Assembly (NCBI GenBank): GCA_003049485.1
Contig: PYST01000468.1
Location: forward strand, 1 to 25,590
Reading direction: 5' to 3'
DNA: 25,590 nucleotides
DNA from: Ophioceras dolichostomum
Taxonomy: Eukaryota; Ascomycota; Sordariomycetes; Magnaporthales; Ophioceraceae
The translations under genes were made by a program, and so were the position numbers. The notes under the pieces are model-generated. The model was not told the DNA's origin, ran no database searches, and saw only the letters and a list, made by a program, of their open reading frames with translations. Shown here one piece after another: positions 1 to 12,739 of this stretch; the stretch's first letter is position 1; each line of letters starts with the position of its first letter.

Positions 1-1518
1 CTCTAAGTGTATGCTATGCACCTGCTAGGAGGAGAAAAGAGTTCCTACTGAGCTGAGGTACATCCACACAAAAATTCCCAGACAAGCCTGCGCCGCACAG
101 TGTTTCCCGCCCATATGCACCCACACAGCTTCGGGGCCGAGAACCTGCAAGGTGAATGAACTGCTGCTTGCAATGTTTGTAGTCTTTACACCTTCCCTGG
201 CTTAGGAAAAACTTCTCAGGAAAATCTTGCTCTTTGAAAAAGGTCCCACACATTGCAAAGCCCGGCTGGCTAGTCCCAGATTTCTTTTTTGTATGTTACC
301 AACATCAGACAGACAAAGACAGCTGAGCAGCACAAGGACAGTACCTCAGACGATCCAGCGTTCCTGAACTGAACTTCTCTCTTCCTCTCCGGAGAAATTT
401 GTATCCAGAAACCGAAACCGAAATGGTGGCCTTTCTCTTTTCTAGAATCCTAGTTTTTTTTTTGTTTGTGGCGGCGGCGAAGAGAGGCTCCTCCTCCTCC
501 TCCTCCTCCTCCAACCTTGGATTTGGATTCTCTGAAGATGGCAAAGCCAAACAAAAAACCACCATGAAGAAACCCGGAATAATAAAAGTGGGAAGGGCGA
601 AAAAAGGATCAGAGGAGAAAAATAACACCGATAAGATCTCAAAAGGAAGAAAAAGCCTCGCATTCGCCTCACAAAAAAGATCGACTGCGACATTCCTTCC
701 CGTGCGAGCAAAAGCAGGCAGGTAGCAAGCGAGACAAAGAAAAAAAATGAGATCACAGATATGGGCAGGGAAAATGCCAGGTTAGGTTTAGGTGATTGCG
801 GCACGGCTCTGTCCTGTCTGTTTTGTCTGTCTACTGCTTGACGCACTTACACAGAAACGCAAACAGACACCTCACAAGCTGCACCGTAGATCTTCCCGTT
901 CCTTCCCTCATCCCACCAGATCCGAGGTGTGGGTATTTGGGATGCATGTAAGGAGCATTAAAGAAGTAGCAGTAGGCACACACACACGCAGAAAAAAAAA
1001 AGGCGAAGAGAAGGGAGGGGAAGAAAGAAAAGGAAGATGGGATGAAACACACACCGATGGCGGAGGCAAGGCAGGTCAGGTCAGGAAGGCAGTTGCAAGC
1101 AAGCAAGCAACAACAGGGGGAGGATGAATGGGAATGGGACTAGGACTTTCATCAACGAACTTACGAAAAAGATGCCAGACACTGAGTGAGCCAGGCAGCT
1201 TGAACCAACTGCCACCACCACTACCACCACAGAGAACAAGAAAAAAAAAGGTCCTTCGTTTCGGCTCGGCTAATGTGGAGGAGATGGATGGATGGTGAAA
1301 AAAAAGTGATTCCACGGATCAGTCGGTTCAGTTCGGGCGCGTTGGTCCGCCGCCCCCATCCCTTCCCTCCCTTCTTCATGACTGCCTACCTATCTTACAT
1401 TAGCTCGCTCCGTGGAGCCGAACGATATGATATGATGTGATAAAGGCAGGATGATATGGCAAGGTGTCAAGGTTCAAGGTGTGTGTGTGGTAGGCTGTCC
1501 AAGGTCCAATGCGTCTAC
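1..1518. other. No gene seen; purine-skewed DNA with simple repeats
   Basis: The plus strand from about 400 to 1300 is rich in A/G runs, so the minus strand is pyrimidine-rich. That is what one expects of a 5' leader or promoter of a leftward gene whose coding part lies outside the window. Donor-like GTAAGT words occur on the minus strand (for example 1164-1159). No domain-bearing ORF. Confidence 0.4.
488..512. repeat. (CTC)8 trinucleotide repeat
   Basis: Eight perfect CTC units. The surrounding 420-780 plus strand is otherwise purine-rich. Confidence 0.95.
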
Positions 1519-2403
1519 CTAACCACCCCTCGTCTTCTCCGTGGCAGGCTCTGGTTCCGAGTCCGAGTCCAACTCTGGCACTGGCTTCTGGCACTGGCAC
1601 GCGCCGGGCCCGACGAGGGGCATGGAGGTGGGTGTGGGTAAGGAAGTGGAGTGGGTGTGGTGTGGTATGAAGACGTGTCGTGCTGTCGTGTGAGTGGACA
1701 CGACGACGAACGCGCATGCAGCAGCAGTCAAATCCAGAATACATGAACATGTATCATGAACATGTACCGTGGACATGACATGAATATCAAATTGGGGTAC
1801 ACACTCTCTTCTTCTGCTGGCGGTACACAGTAGGCGCCGTGGACCCACGGAAAGGTGCCTTGCTAGCTTCTCTGGCTGGCTGGCTGGCCGGCCGAGGATA
1901 GATACCGACATTGGATGGCTAGCCCGTGTTTTGTCCCTGCAGCGTGCATATTTTGGTTTTGATAGGGCACTCTCTCTTTTGCCGTCACAGCCTGCCATGG
2001 ACTCTGGCTGGCACCTGTCCATGGGCAGGCAGGATACGACAGGATAGGGTAGACGGGGGACCAGGGCCGAGACCGGATCTTCAGCCGGTAGGCGGAGGGA
2101 CGATAGGTATGTGGGCGGGCGTGCCATCCATCGATGGGCCAGTGATGAGCAGCCAGCATCTGTTGTGCATACTGTGCGGAGGTTTGTGAATGTGTGTGAT
2201 GTGATGATGTGCGTGGGGTTCGCCACCATTGTGCCTCCCTGTTTCTGTTCCTTTGTCCTCCATCTGTCTGCAGCTTTGCATTGTAGAGGGATGGGCTGTG
2301 GTTGGCTGGTTGTCTGGGGTGAAGTAATGGATAATGGGTCAAAGGCGGTTGAGGCAAGCGGAACGTAGGCAAGGAGTAGAGCACAAAGCAACGAAGCAAG
2401 CAT
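1519..2403 (-). CDS. Candidate ORF with signal-peptide-like start, 294 aa (345 aa if started at 2556)
   Basis: The longest open frame in the left half. From the ATG at 2403 the product begins MLASLLCALLLAYVPLASTA, a typical signal peptide with a predicted cut after Ser-Thr-Ala. The frame is also open to an earlier ATG at 2556, where the signal-like segment would become internal. The body is Ser, Thr, Pro, His and Cys rich (more than a dozen Cys) with no recognised domain, and ends DSDSEPEPATEKTRGG. Against it: the region contains TGGC and other simple repeats, stops are depleted on this strand in a second frame too (1863-2456), and the plus strand here is G/T-skewed, so a long chance ORF is plausible. 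Possible secreted protein; low confidence. Confidence 0.22.
   Translation of the reverse strand: MLASLLCALLLAYVPLASTAFDPLSITSPQTTSQPQPIPLQCKAADRWRTKEQKQGGTMVANPTHIITSHTFTNLRTVCTTDAGCSSLAHRWMARPPTYLSSLRLPAEDPVSALVPRLPYPVVSCLPMDRCQPESMAGCDGKRESALSKPKYARCRDKTRASHPMSVSILGRPASQPEKLARHLSVGPRRLLCTASRRRECVPQFDIHVMSTVHVHDTCSCILDLTAAACAFVVVSTHTTARHVFIPHHTHSTSLPTPTSMPLVGPGACQCQKPVPELDSDSEPEPATEKTRGG
1742..1766. repeat. 13-bp spaced direct repeat CATGAACATGTA x2
   Basis: Two exact 12-bp copies at 1742-1753 and 1755-1766 with one base between, each containing the palindrome ACATGT. Confidence 0.8.
1873..1893. repeat. (TGGC)4 then GGCCGGCC-like run
   Basis: Four TGGC units run into a GGCCGGCC palindrome, inside the candidate ORF 1519-2403. 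Confidence 0.8.
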
Positions 2404-2556
2404 CGACTTTTGTCCTGCGCCACACATCCAGACCCGTCGAAGACCCAGTCGATCACTCAAGCGAGACGGTAAGAGAGAGTGGTAGAGAGAGGGAGGAATG
2501 AAAGAGCACATGACAAAGTGTTGATCATGATCGCCGATCAACAGGGACCTCATCAT

Positions 2557-4700
2557 GGACCCCTCCCCTCCTCGCCGCGAACTTTCTCCCAGGTCAAGGT
2601 GTGCACAGGAGTCTGCTCGGTCCAAGTTTCCCAAGAGTCGGGGCCTATCGGATGCGACAGAGCTGTCCCAAATGTCCCAAAGAGGGTGGGCGGGCAAAGA
2701 GAGGAAGGGAAGGGAGATGTGTGGACGTACGACTTGGGCAGAGACATCTGGGACGATCGGACGTTGGTTCCCGCCGCCGCAGGCAGTTCAGGAAGAAGCG
2801 ATACAAAGCCCGCCGCTTCACACAAGCACGCCACGCATTGGATACCAGGTAGTAGGTAGGCAAAGGGCAAGGACAGGGCAAGGGCAAACGAGAAGAGAGA
2901 GGCACACACAGAGATCCCTCGCAAAAACCTGTTTGTGAGAGAGATATACGGTGACACACAAGAGGCAGAGACAAGAGGCAAAGAGGCACCTGAGGCCGCA
3001 AACCCCGGCCAGCTTGCGAAATGCCGGGTGCCAAGCCGAGAGAGCCCCATTGACGACGGGCGGCGGCAGCAGGGGATTGCAGGGAGGTAAGGGGGACGAA
3101 AAAAGAAATATTTCCCCCTCTGCCTGCTTTGTTTTGCGAATTCCATGTGGAATAATTCATTGGGTTTGAATGGGGATTACTATGGCTGATGGGGATGGCA
3201 AGTGTGATGGGATCGGTGGATGGATGTGATGGGCGATGATGGAGATTGGGGATGCGGGTACCCTCATTCGTTCGCCCCAGGCAGGCCAAGGCGAGGAATG
3301 CCTCGCTCGGCGGCTCATTCTCGTCTTACGGGAGCACGGGTGGACGAGCCATGTTTCTTGACGGAGGGTGCCGTGCAGTTCTGCAGAGCGAGCGAGCGAG
3401 ATGCTTCTTCTTCTGCTGCTGCTGCTGCTGCTTGGTGTGGTACTTGCGTAGCCTCTTCCTCCTCCTCCTCCTCCTCACCTCACCCCTCATAGGTCCTCCC
3501 TTGCATTCCCTCTCTCCACAGAGAGGATGACGGAGGAGGGGGAGGGGGAGGCGGAAGACGGCGAGCAAAAAAGGGACAGAGAGATCGAACTTGATCCAGC
3601 AATCCCCCGGGCCGACGAATTTGCTTTGATGAGCCGCAAAAGCCGCAGAAGCCGCAAAATCTCAGGTACGGCGCACATGAGTGTGTGCCTGTATGGGTGG
3701 GCACAGCCTCGTGAGGGACAAAATTGGGGTGGGGTAAAAGCCGCTGTGAATCTGAAGCTGTGCTTTCGTCATCACCTATCGTCATGGTGCTCCCGTGCTC
3801 CCACGCTTCTCATGCTCTCAAACGCTCATGCATGCGCCCATGCGTGAACGCGGGATATTCGTAAAACATCACCAAACCCATGAGTCGCGTTCTGCATCGC
3901 CGGCGGCGTCAAGCAGTCGTCAATGTAGGTGGTGAGCAGGCGTGAGCAGGCGTCTGCGGCGCCTTCGGAAGAGGTGGTGGTGGGTGTCCATTACGTCCAT
4001 GCCATGTGGCATCATCAGGCGCACGGGTTTCATGACGCGGGCGTTGGGCGGAGCGGGAAAGAGCAGCACAAAGAGGAGAAAGAGGGAGACAGACAAAAGG
4101 GAGATTGAATGATGCTGAGCGGGATCTAAGCGGGAAATTGGCTGGGGAAGGGAACAACAAACAAGGACGGGAGGCCTGGAATGCGGCCGCCGGCCTTCCT
4201 CGGTGTTTTGGACTTGGTCGTTGCCTTGCGCCGGTGAGTGAGCAGTAAAAATGTGTGTGCCGCGTGATGTGTAATGTGAAAGAGCAAAATGCGTGAGAAT
4301 CGGGTCCTTTCAGATTTCCGCCGGCGTGTGGTGGTTCGCTAATCAGCGTTGCGCAGGAAGGAAGCTCACACACCAAGGAAGCAGCAAAGGAGAAGAAAGA
4401 ACAATCTACGCGTCCCACCAGGCCCACGAGCGGCCGGAGGAGGGCCAGGGCCAAGGCCGAGGCCGAGGCTCAGGCTTCAGGCCCAGCCAGGCCCGCCCTG
4501 GCCTTGGACCCAAAAAAGTACCTGTCGGCCAGCTACAGCCAATGAGAGGCGAGCTTGTTCAGTGCAATTTAGCGGACGTTGGGTCCAGCTCCAGCTCCAG
4601 TTCGCTTGTCAGCAGCCGCGGCGCCGTGTGGTCTGCAGAATTCTCATCGCCTGCCTGTCGTGACTACACCAAAATCAAGCTCAATGCTGACGACATCACA
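2557..4700. other. No gene seen; purine-rich blocks on the plus strand
   Basis: Purine-rich blocks at about 2450-2720, 3530-3600 and 4030-4180, interspersed with trinucleotide repeats. Open frames up to about 214 codons overlap each other in several frames and contain only low-complexity sequence, so they are not called. Confidence 0.4.
3404..3477. repeat. Compound (CTT)3(CTG)6 ... (TCC)6 repeat
   Basis: Three CTT and six CTG units at 3404-3430, then after a short spacer six TCC units at about 3457-3474. Confidence 0.9.
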
Positions 4701-6640
4701 GAAGAGCACGGTTCAAGCCAAGTCTCGGCGCCGCGGCTCGGCTCCTGCTTTGTTCTTGTGCCTGTTTGCTGCTTCGTCTTTCTTGTCCCCCCTCCTTGAG
4801 GAATGCGAATTTGGCAAATCCCGTCCCGCCAACGGTCCAACGCTTCGTTCCAGTCCTAACTAAGGACAATGGAAGGAATCCCAAGGCCCGCACATGGAGT
4901 CGTTTTGCCTCTCTTCTATTTCGACCCTTTCACCAGACCAGTTTTCTTTCTTCCTTTCTCACTCCCCTGGCCTACAGCTCACAGCCCACCACCATCACCA
5001 CCACCACCCGGAAATCCACATGTCAGGGCAGTCAAGTGAACCTGATAAGGGTGTATCATACGGGAAGGCTGGCCCCCTGGTGATATTCGGTGCTATTCTT
5101 TGAGTAAGGCGAACCGAACGGTGGTGGGGTACGAATATTCACTCAGGAGTTGCGAGCAGTTCAGCTCTTCCCGTCTCGTATAGAAAGAAGGCATTAGTAG
5201 TACGGGGAGAGAAAGCGTGGAGCCTCACTCCTCAGCGCATGGTGCTGTTCTTAGAAACCGTCTTGCATTAGTACTGAGGGCCGGGGACCACATTACCTAA
5301 CGGAGGCTAGCAGGGACCGGATCGATTACATGTACGAAGCTGCCACTGCCCGCTCCCGACGACAGAGCCGATTCGGATTGAAACACGTATTCCGTAATGC
5401 CCGAGGAATCAGCCCGGCATCCGATGATTCAGTTCGCCCAGTCCAGTCCAGCCAGTCAGCCGGTTCGCCTCTCTCCAACCCCTCTCCTCAGGAATTTACG
5501 GGGAGCATGATGTGGGGAGACCCGTCTCAGTTGTGATGTTGCTTTCCTCTCGCCCTGAGCTTCCCCCGTTCCTCCCACCTCCTGCTCACTCTGCGACACC
5601 TGACTGGACGCCTATTTTGCTTTGTGTATCGGGGTTTCCAGTTGTTCAGATCGTGCCTGGAATCCCTCCCTCCCCGCCAACCAATCGTCCGTCGTGGTTC
5701 CCCTCGTCTTACCGAATCGGGAATGTTAGGGAGCGAGGCTGAGCGCGTGGAAACCCTCCTGACTTATGTGGCGGGGTTTTACTAGTGCCCCCGCGATTAT
5801 GTCCTTGATGTCGTGTGTGATTCGACTGCGCACGATCCGCTCCAGGGAGTTTGTGGGCCTCGGCTCAACCTTGATTCTCGTTATAACTTTTTTTGCCCTC
5901 CCTCAGCTCAGCAGCTAAGCTCAGGGTGGGCGGCGGGCGGCGGGCGGCAGCGGACAAGCGGGAGATTCGGGGGCTGCAAGATTCGCTCACGGGATCGTGG
6001 ACGACGGGCGGCGGGGATGTGGTAGTGAGTGAGGCAAGGCCCAGGGACTTGGTGCTGTACCTGCGTCGCCTGAAACTGGAGACTGGCGAAACGGTCGCCG
6101 TGTAGTCTGCTGGTGGTCGTGACAGCAACAGATTACAACAACAACGATCAGCAACAACGGCGGACTTTCTGCCATACCAATCGGCTTGGCCACGAGGCTG
6201 ACGCCCCCAGGTTCCTGACCTGACTTCCGTTGCATTTTGACCCTTCCTCTCAACCACTACCTGGTCAACTCCGGGACATCGGGCGGCGCTCTCCACCACT
6301 CCACTCACTACTGGCGGTCGTCCCTCGACGTAGCTTTCTGGCCTCCGCCACCGAAAGCCACGATCGTGCCGCCAAATCGCGGCCTCCGGCCAAGCTGGAT
6401 TTCCTCTTTGGGGTCGAAAAGGGGACGCTGGGGTAGGAAGACGAAAGGTGAGCAGATCTTGACGACAAGCGAAATAAATGAATGACTTGCACGCCCTGGG
6501 TCGTCGTGAGATGGAGAGATGGATGGGGCTTGTATTTGCCACCTCTGAAATGAAAAGATAGGAGTGCAGGAAGGCGGCAAGCGGCCATCGACGGATAAGG
6601 GAGTCTTACACGAGATGCTAGTTAGATTGTGCATAACACA
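4701..6640. other. No firm gene; pyrimidine-rich plus strand, leader-like
   Basis: From about 4740 to 5000 and 5520 to 5720 the plus strand becomes CT-rich, like a rightward fungal leader. A short ORF at 5022-5102 (ATG in CCACATGTCAGG context, 27 codons, ending AGPLVIFGAIL) and one at 5330-5536 (68 codons, Ser/Arg/Pro-rich) are the only hints of coding. No domain recognised. Confidence 0.35.
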
Positions 6641-8436
6641 CTAAAGCCGAGTACAAGTGCCATCAGGAACTGGTAACTGGTGGGACAAGTGTAACTTCGC
6701 TACAGAGATCCATCCGGTCTTGACCACGGCCTTCATCACAGCCGTGGCAACCATCGTCACTATCATCACCCGGTCATCTCAATTCATATCCGTCACGTCC
6801 GTTATTATCCCCTACGTCTGGGAGCGGGCGGTGCAATAACAAGCGACCTCCCGCAGATTTTCGTCACATTTCGCGCGACGCATTCCGCATCTTGTGTTTC
6901 CCCAAACAGATGCTTGAAAACGGCGTAGAAACTGCAGGTACATGAGAGGCAAGGACAACAAGGACAACAAGGAGTGAAAACCAGGTCAAAAAGTTGAGAT
7001 GAGACATCCCCTTATTTCTCAGGCTCCCTCTTCGCAGGCTCCCTTCGACCGTCTAGCTTCCTCTGTCTCCCTCGTACCGTTTCTCTCGGGGCACGTCGTA
7101 AAACGGTGAGAACATTGTACACATAAGATAGGGCCCGGGGAAAGCACCCCTCGAGGCCACCTGCATCGTGCTCAGCCGCGTAGAAGTGGTATTCATCTTT
7201 CTTTACTCGGACGAGTCGGACTTCGCACCGGAGGTTCAGGGGCCTCAATACCGTCCAGTGTAAGTCCCAATTGAGGGCCTAAGTCCAGGGCCAAGTAGTG
7301 GCCTAAAGCCAGGGGATGATGCACTGCAAGAATGCTGAACAATGCAAACAAGCCACGTGCCCCAAGACCCAGGCGGAGGAAGGCCACTGCAGCTGCAGCA
7401 GGCACGCAATTGCTGGTACAGCACAGGGTCCTCCGTGGGGAGCGAGATGTTAGGGATGAGAGCCGAACGGCTTAGCTCAGGTGAGTTTCTCGGCGAGCAT
7501 TCAGTGCATGGATGCACAGTGGGATGCACAAAAGCGGGGAGCTATGGCCACCAACAGTTGACCCTTTGAGAGGGCCAAAAAAAGAACCACCCACGACCAC
7601 TATGGACCACCAGACCACCAACATCCCGCCCCGGAGAGGCAAAAGGCAGAAAGAACATGCTGTGCACATGCTGTGCAAGAAAGACTCGGAGCGATGGATG
7701 GACGCGGGACAAGCGGGTCGGGCCCAGGCATTAGCCTTTGCCAGGCGAATCCCTCGCTCGCGGGAGGAAGTAGGAAGGGAGTTCGCACCTCAACGCTAGC
7801 GTCACGAGTTCGCAGTGGCAAAAGCCATACATGTACCGAGTACGAAGGATGTCGGGTCGGGAGACCACAAGCACGCGTATTCTTCCCTTCCTTTCGGCTG
7901 CTTGGCTCCACCTTGTGAAAGGAACTAGACTGCTCACTGCATACCAGCTGGAGACTTGGAGCTTCATGTTCGCTTTCTTCCTTTCCCTTAAAGACCCTCA
8001 ACCGTTCTTTTTCGCCCCCCATTCAACCGCCGCCCGTGTTCGGCCACCTGTTCCGGAGTGGAGATACAGAGAGGGAGGGGAGGATAGGGATACAAGCGAG
8101 AGGCGGCGAGAAGGAAAAACACCGACCCTTGGTGATGATCATCAATCATCTCTCATCTCGTCTCGTCCTCTCTTCTCTGAATGGTCAATATAGGGTGTGT
8201 GTCTGGGAGGGAGGTTGAGGGGCTTGGAAAACCAACGGTCTGGTTCGGGGATTTTCCGCGCCAAAACATGAAACATGAAACAAACGCCCATGATGATTCG
8301 TTGGAGGGAAGAATAAGGGTAAAAAAGACAAAAGAGGCTACTGCGAGTATCGCATGGTTCATACAACAAGAAAAGCAACATCATCGTGCTGCGTGCTTGC
8401 CCCAGCCCCGCTCCCCTCCCAGCAACTGGTACTGTC

Positions 8437-8457
8437 CGGGTAGTTCGAGGCTACCCG
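8437..8457. other. Hairpin, 7-bp stem
   Basis: CGGGTAG, 7-nt loop, CTACCCG. Perfect stem in a region without a gene; role unknown. Confidence 0.5.
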
Positions 8458-9133
8458 AGAGGACAAGACCGCCCCCGCACAGGAAGCAAAAAGAAGGAGG
8501 GGGAGGGGCAAAAAGAAGAAAGACGAAAAAGAAAAAAAAAAGCCTCCGAGAAAAGGACATCTGAAACACGACGGCCCCCAGAAACGGGTCGTCAACGACG
8601 ACGAGCTGAAAAGATTCTAATAAAGTGGGCTAGTCAGAAAAGAGAGGACGACGACGAGCGAGCATCGGTACACAGAACAGAACGAACAAACAGCACTGCC
8701 GCATTTCCAAACTCCTCCCACGGCACTCCCCCGGCGTGTGCGCTGTGTGTCTTTTGTCTTTTGTCTTCCCTTGCTGTGCCACCCCGCCCCGCGGAAAGGT
8801 ATGCAGTTGATCGTGCTGGATCGGAAACAGGACGGAACAGAACAGACAGGACGAACGAATCGAACGAACGGGACGGGAGAGGATAGGACAGGACAGGGGA
8901 TAGAAGGGCAGGGCAGGGCAAAGCAAAAAAGACAGCAGACATGTGCTGAGTTTTTCCTTTTCGTCTTCTCGCTTGGTCTACTTGGCGCCGTCTGTCGGCG
9001 CTGTTATTGTTGTTGTTGCTGTTCAATATGCAGTTGCTGCGGTTGCTGCAGTTGCTTTCTACTCCCTGTCCATTGTCCTCGGTTTCGCCCCCTTCAGGTT
9101 CAGGTCGGTAGCCGGCGTCCCGACAGACTGTCA

Positions 9134-9160
9134 CCATTGCCATCGCCATTGCCATCGCCA
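9134..9160. repeat. (CCATTGCCATCG)2 minisatellite
   Basis: Alternating CCATTG and CCATCG hexamers, two full 12-bp periods plus CCA. Confidence 0.9.
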
Positions 9161-12100
9161 CAGCAAACAGGCGAGAAGAGCTGCATGAAGTCATATGGAT
9201 ATCTCGTATGAAAATGACCCGATGGTTATCTCAGCTCCCATCCCAGGTCCAGGTCTCTCGGTCTCTCTCTGGGTCTCTTGGTGCAACTCATCCTGATGAT
9301 TCCATACTGCATTGGCCGCCGCCCTCAACGAACGGCGTTTCGTTTCTGTATGTATGTCTGCCTGACTCCATCCACTAATGCATCCCATCCGCCATCGATT
9401 AATATAAGGTAGATACCTACCTATCCATGATGCCTCGTGTAAGTGGCACTTCCGACTCGACGATACTCTTACTCCCCCCTCCCCCTCCCCCCACTCGTAA
9501 CGATGGCCTCGTTCTGGCCCTGGCCCTGGCCTCGGCCCACACACGCCGCAACCGCACACACTCAGCCCAGCCCTGGTAAATGGAGGGAGCAAATGGAGCA
9601 CTGGAGCTTGCAGAAGGACGAACATCTTCGCCACCGTCGAGGCCTTCGGGAATGTTTCAGATCTTTCCGCTTATCAGGTCAGGGGCCTATCACGTTATCA
9701 AAGCTATCAGGATTGTGCCGTTTTCTCAACGTTTCTGCCCAGTTGAAATCCAACCCCGGTCCTTTTTTTGTCTGGGCAGATTCCAGAGCCCAGATCCGCA
9801 TCCTTTGGCGATGATCGACAATGAGGAGGAGGGGGAAGAAGGGGAGGGAGAAGTCGGGTCCTTGCTGGCCCATCCACCGTGTATCCGTACGTTCGTATGT
9901 CCCCGAGAATTATGTGATAACTATTCCGTATAGCGAGGATGATCACTTGCACCTGAGGTTCCGGGACATCCCTGCCGTCCATCTGCCGTGTCCTCTCTCT
10001 CCCTTTCTCTCTTGTCCCCCTAGTCTATCCCTCACTTCCTCGTGTCCGCTATCCGTCGTCCGTCCGTCCGCATGTGTGCCCTGCGTCTGCGTCTGATCCT
10101 TTTGTGGATGAGGATGGAGAGCATGGCCTTGGCCTCCCTTGCCATCTCGGTCACCTCATACACTCACCTCACCTTATCACACCTCTATCTCGCGCCGCAC
10201 GGCCACACTGGCTGGCTTATTACCTCCCACCTACCTTCTTCATCCGCCGCCATGCAGCAGAAGACCACGGCCAGACCTAGTGCAGCGGGCCAACTCTTTG
10301 GGCGCGGCGGCGAGCTTGGCCGGATACCGTTGGCCTAGTGCTCCGACCGATGCAAGCGGCCGGTCCTCGCCCCCGCAAGTTCATGCTTGCTGAGTTGCTT
10401 TTCCCACTCACCACTTCCCAACCAAGGAAGGGATTCGCATATTCGCATTTTTTTGACGAATCCACTTACACCATGCCAATGCCAATGCCCATCCCATGAC
10501 CATGCCCAATGCCAGGACCCGACCCGTTCGTGTTTGCCTATCCGACCGTGCCGGGGAGAAGTATGTATGAGTGAGGCTTTATTTTTGAGCCGCCCGCATA
10601 CGAACGAGCAGCTGCAGCAGGTACAGCCAGCTGCTTTCTTTTCTTGCTCGGGATGTCAGATCAGCCGAGAAAGGAAAACTCGCAACCAACATCAACTTGG
10701 GGACATCGTACACCCTTTTCTGCCCTCCCTGCTCTTCCCCTCCACATCCCTTGTAAGTCGTCGGTCGCCAAGACAGGGATTCCATTCATTCATCACCCAC
10801 CACGGCCACCACCATCTCCTCCCTTGTCGGCAACAGTCGGCCGCAGACCAGCAGAAAGTGGAAGGTGTCAAGGGCATGAGGTCAGTCAGGGCGGTGCCTA
10901 CCACCCGCCCGCCTGCCCTCAACGGTTCTGACCAATCTCCAGCGCTCTCCACCCACCCCTCGCGCTTCTTGGCGTTTAAATTTTATTCCAAGTTTTTTTC
11001 GAGAGCATGTGCTTTGTGCCCAGCCCAGAATAGCACGAAGCGCAAGCAAGCTAGGTTCCTAGCTCGGCGGGGATTTTTCCCGCTGCCCGCGCCCGCTTCG
11101 GCGCCTGTCAATTATAGTGTTGCGCGCTAGAAACAGACGCCAAACGGACGGAAGGGGGAGAGAGAGAGGAGGCGGGGATGGATGCATGGATGGATTTGTC
11201 GAAGTCCAGCGAGCGAGGGGCAGACAGACACACAGGCGCACCCACAGGAGGGCATTGGGGCGCAAATTGGAGGGTTCTGGTTCTGCCCTCCTTCCCTCTT
11301 CCCATTCCAATCTCATCTCCCCCAGCCCACCTCCGCCAGCCAGCCAGCCAGCCGACAAGACGATCAGCGACGACGGTGCAGTGAGCCGCGGGCGGCGGAC
11401 GGGGCGGCGGCGGCTCGGTGATGCGCTTTCCTACTTGTGCGTGCCGCCGCGAAATCTATGTCTGGAATCAAAAAAAATGCACGAAGGAGGGGAGAGGGGG
11501 GGAGGGGGGGAGGATGGATGGTCGAGGGTCCTCGCTCCTACACCACCCACCTCCTCCTCCGCCATCTCATCCTCCTCCCATTGGAAACTGACTGAGCCTG
11601 GAATCGGTACTTTTGGTTCTGGGACTCGTTTGACCATCTCCCGCGCGCATCGTTCGACGGCGTCGACTGGACCCTTCTCCTTGATGCCATGTTTAGATGA
11701 ATGATAGCACGGGGAACGAGGGTCGGAATGCCGATGGAGAGGAGGGGCATCTGGCGCCCCGCTGTAGTCCTTCCAAGAAGCACCTGCAAACTCTCGACGG
11801 GGATCCAGAGCGTTTCGCTTCATTCCATCGCTCAATGGTATGTGACTAACAAAACAAGCTTTGTGTTTCCTCATCTCCAAAGCCCAGAAGCTGTTGCTTC
11901 GCCAAAAATCAAATGGATGGCCCGCCCCCCAGAGGAGGAAGACCAAGGCAAAAAAAAAAAAAGGATTCGCACAAGTCAAGGTATAGGACCTACCTGCCTT
12001 AGACCCGCGGGTCGAAATACGGAGAAAGAAGCCAAGCAAGCAAAGCAAGCAAGCACCAGTTTGTGCCGCTCGCTTTTTTGTCCTTCAAAAATCCTTCGCC

Positions 12101-12433
12101 CGCACATCATCAAGATGCTGCTGTGCTGTGTCCGTGTCCATGTGTGGTGTGGTACCCTCAAATTCCCCCTCCATTTCCCCATCCATATTCCTCAGGCTAC
12201 TCTTCCGTACTACCGAGCCGACCACTCCTAGGATACCTAATGTAGGGACGAGGGATCCAGAGGTTGAGCCCATTTACCAAAAAAGAAATCCTTCCATGTA
12301 CCATTCCGCAGCGCACCAAGAAACCCAAGAACGAGGCTAATCCATGAAATCCGTGAAGGAAGGATGATCTTTTTGGGGAAGGTAGCACGATAAGGAATCA
12401 AATCACACGCTATCAGTCAAGCAGAGCAGCAGG

Positions 12434-12739
12434 TCAGAGACCGACCCGAAAAGAGAGATCGCAGATCGCCGATGAAAGACGGCTCATTGAGGCATAGATG
12501 GATGGTATAACATGGGATGAAAAGAAGTCAAGGAAGAAGAACCCAGGCCCCAGGCCCCAGGCCATAATAATCCAGAAAGGGGGAGGCCCACGATGTTTGA
12601 GCAGCCACGATTCCGCCTCACCAGCCTGAGGGGAAATCGTAACTCCCAAGGCATACATACCTGTGAATTGTACGAAGACAAGACAGACTAGGCAGGCCAT
12701 GGGCCATACGCCATTGAGACAAGAGCAATGAACAGACAT
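12434..12739 (-). CDS. Weak candidate ORF with two hydrophobic segments, 101 aa
   Basis: ATG-initiated frame with hydrophobic stretches WPMACLVCLVFVQFTGMYAL and PPFWIIMAWGLGPGFFFLDF. A strong donor-like CACAG|GTATGT lies inside it (about 12660), suggesting the sequence may instead be a spliced leader on the minus strand. It includes the 7-bp tandem repeat at 12542-12562. No homology recognised. Confidence 0.12.
   Translation of the reverse strand: MSVHCSCLNGVWPMACLVCLVFVQFTGMYALGVTISPQAGEAESWLLKHRGPPPFWIIMAWGLGPGFFFLDFFSSHVIPSIYASMSRLSSAICDLSFRVGL
12542..12562. repeat. (CCCAGGC)3 tandem repeat
   Basis: Three exact 7-bp copies. Confidence 0.9.

Larger units (their letters stand above)
6641..9200. 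other. No gene seen
   Basis: Mixed-composition DNA, with a purine-rich block at 8460-8660. A 12-bp palindrome CTGCAGCTGCAG is at 7387-7398. Several short frames on both strands read equally well, so none is supported. Confidence 0.4.

Noticed and set aside
7012..7248. 78-codon minus-strand frame that reads like a protein
   Set aside because: There is no ATG, and two other frames, one on each strand, over the same bases look equally plausible. Impressions of protein-likeness are not evidence here.
8634..9194. 186-codon minus-strand frame with an ATG
   Set aside because: It consists of a Met-Ala repeat, poly-Asn and repeat-derived segments, all explained by the CCATTG/CCATCG and GTT repeats.
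10387..11130. 247-codon plus-strand open frame
   Set aside because: It opens with TTG rather than ATG, the product is His/Ser/Pro/Cys low complexity with no domain, and it crosses a strong donor-like GTAAGT. More likely noncoding.
11117..11704. 195-codon plus-strand open frame
   Set aside because: It opens with GTG and is made of Arg/Gly/Ser runs from simple repeats; the opposite strand is equally open.
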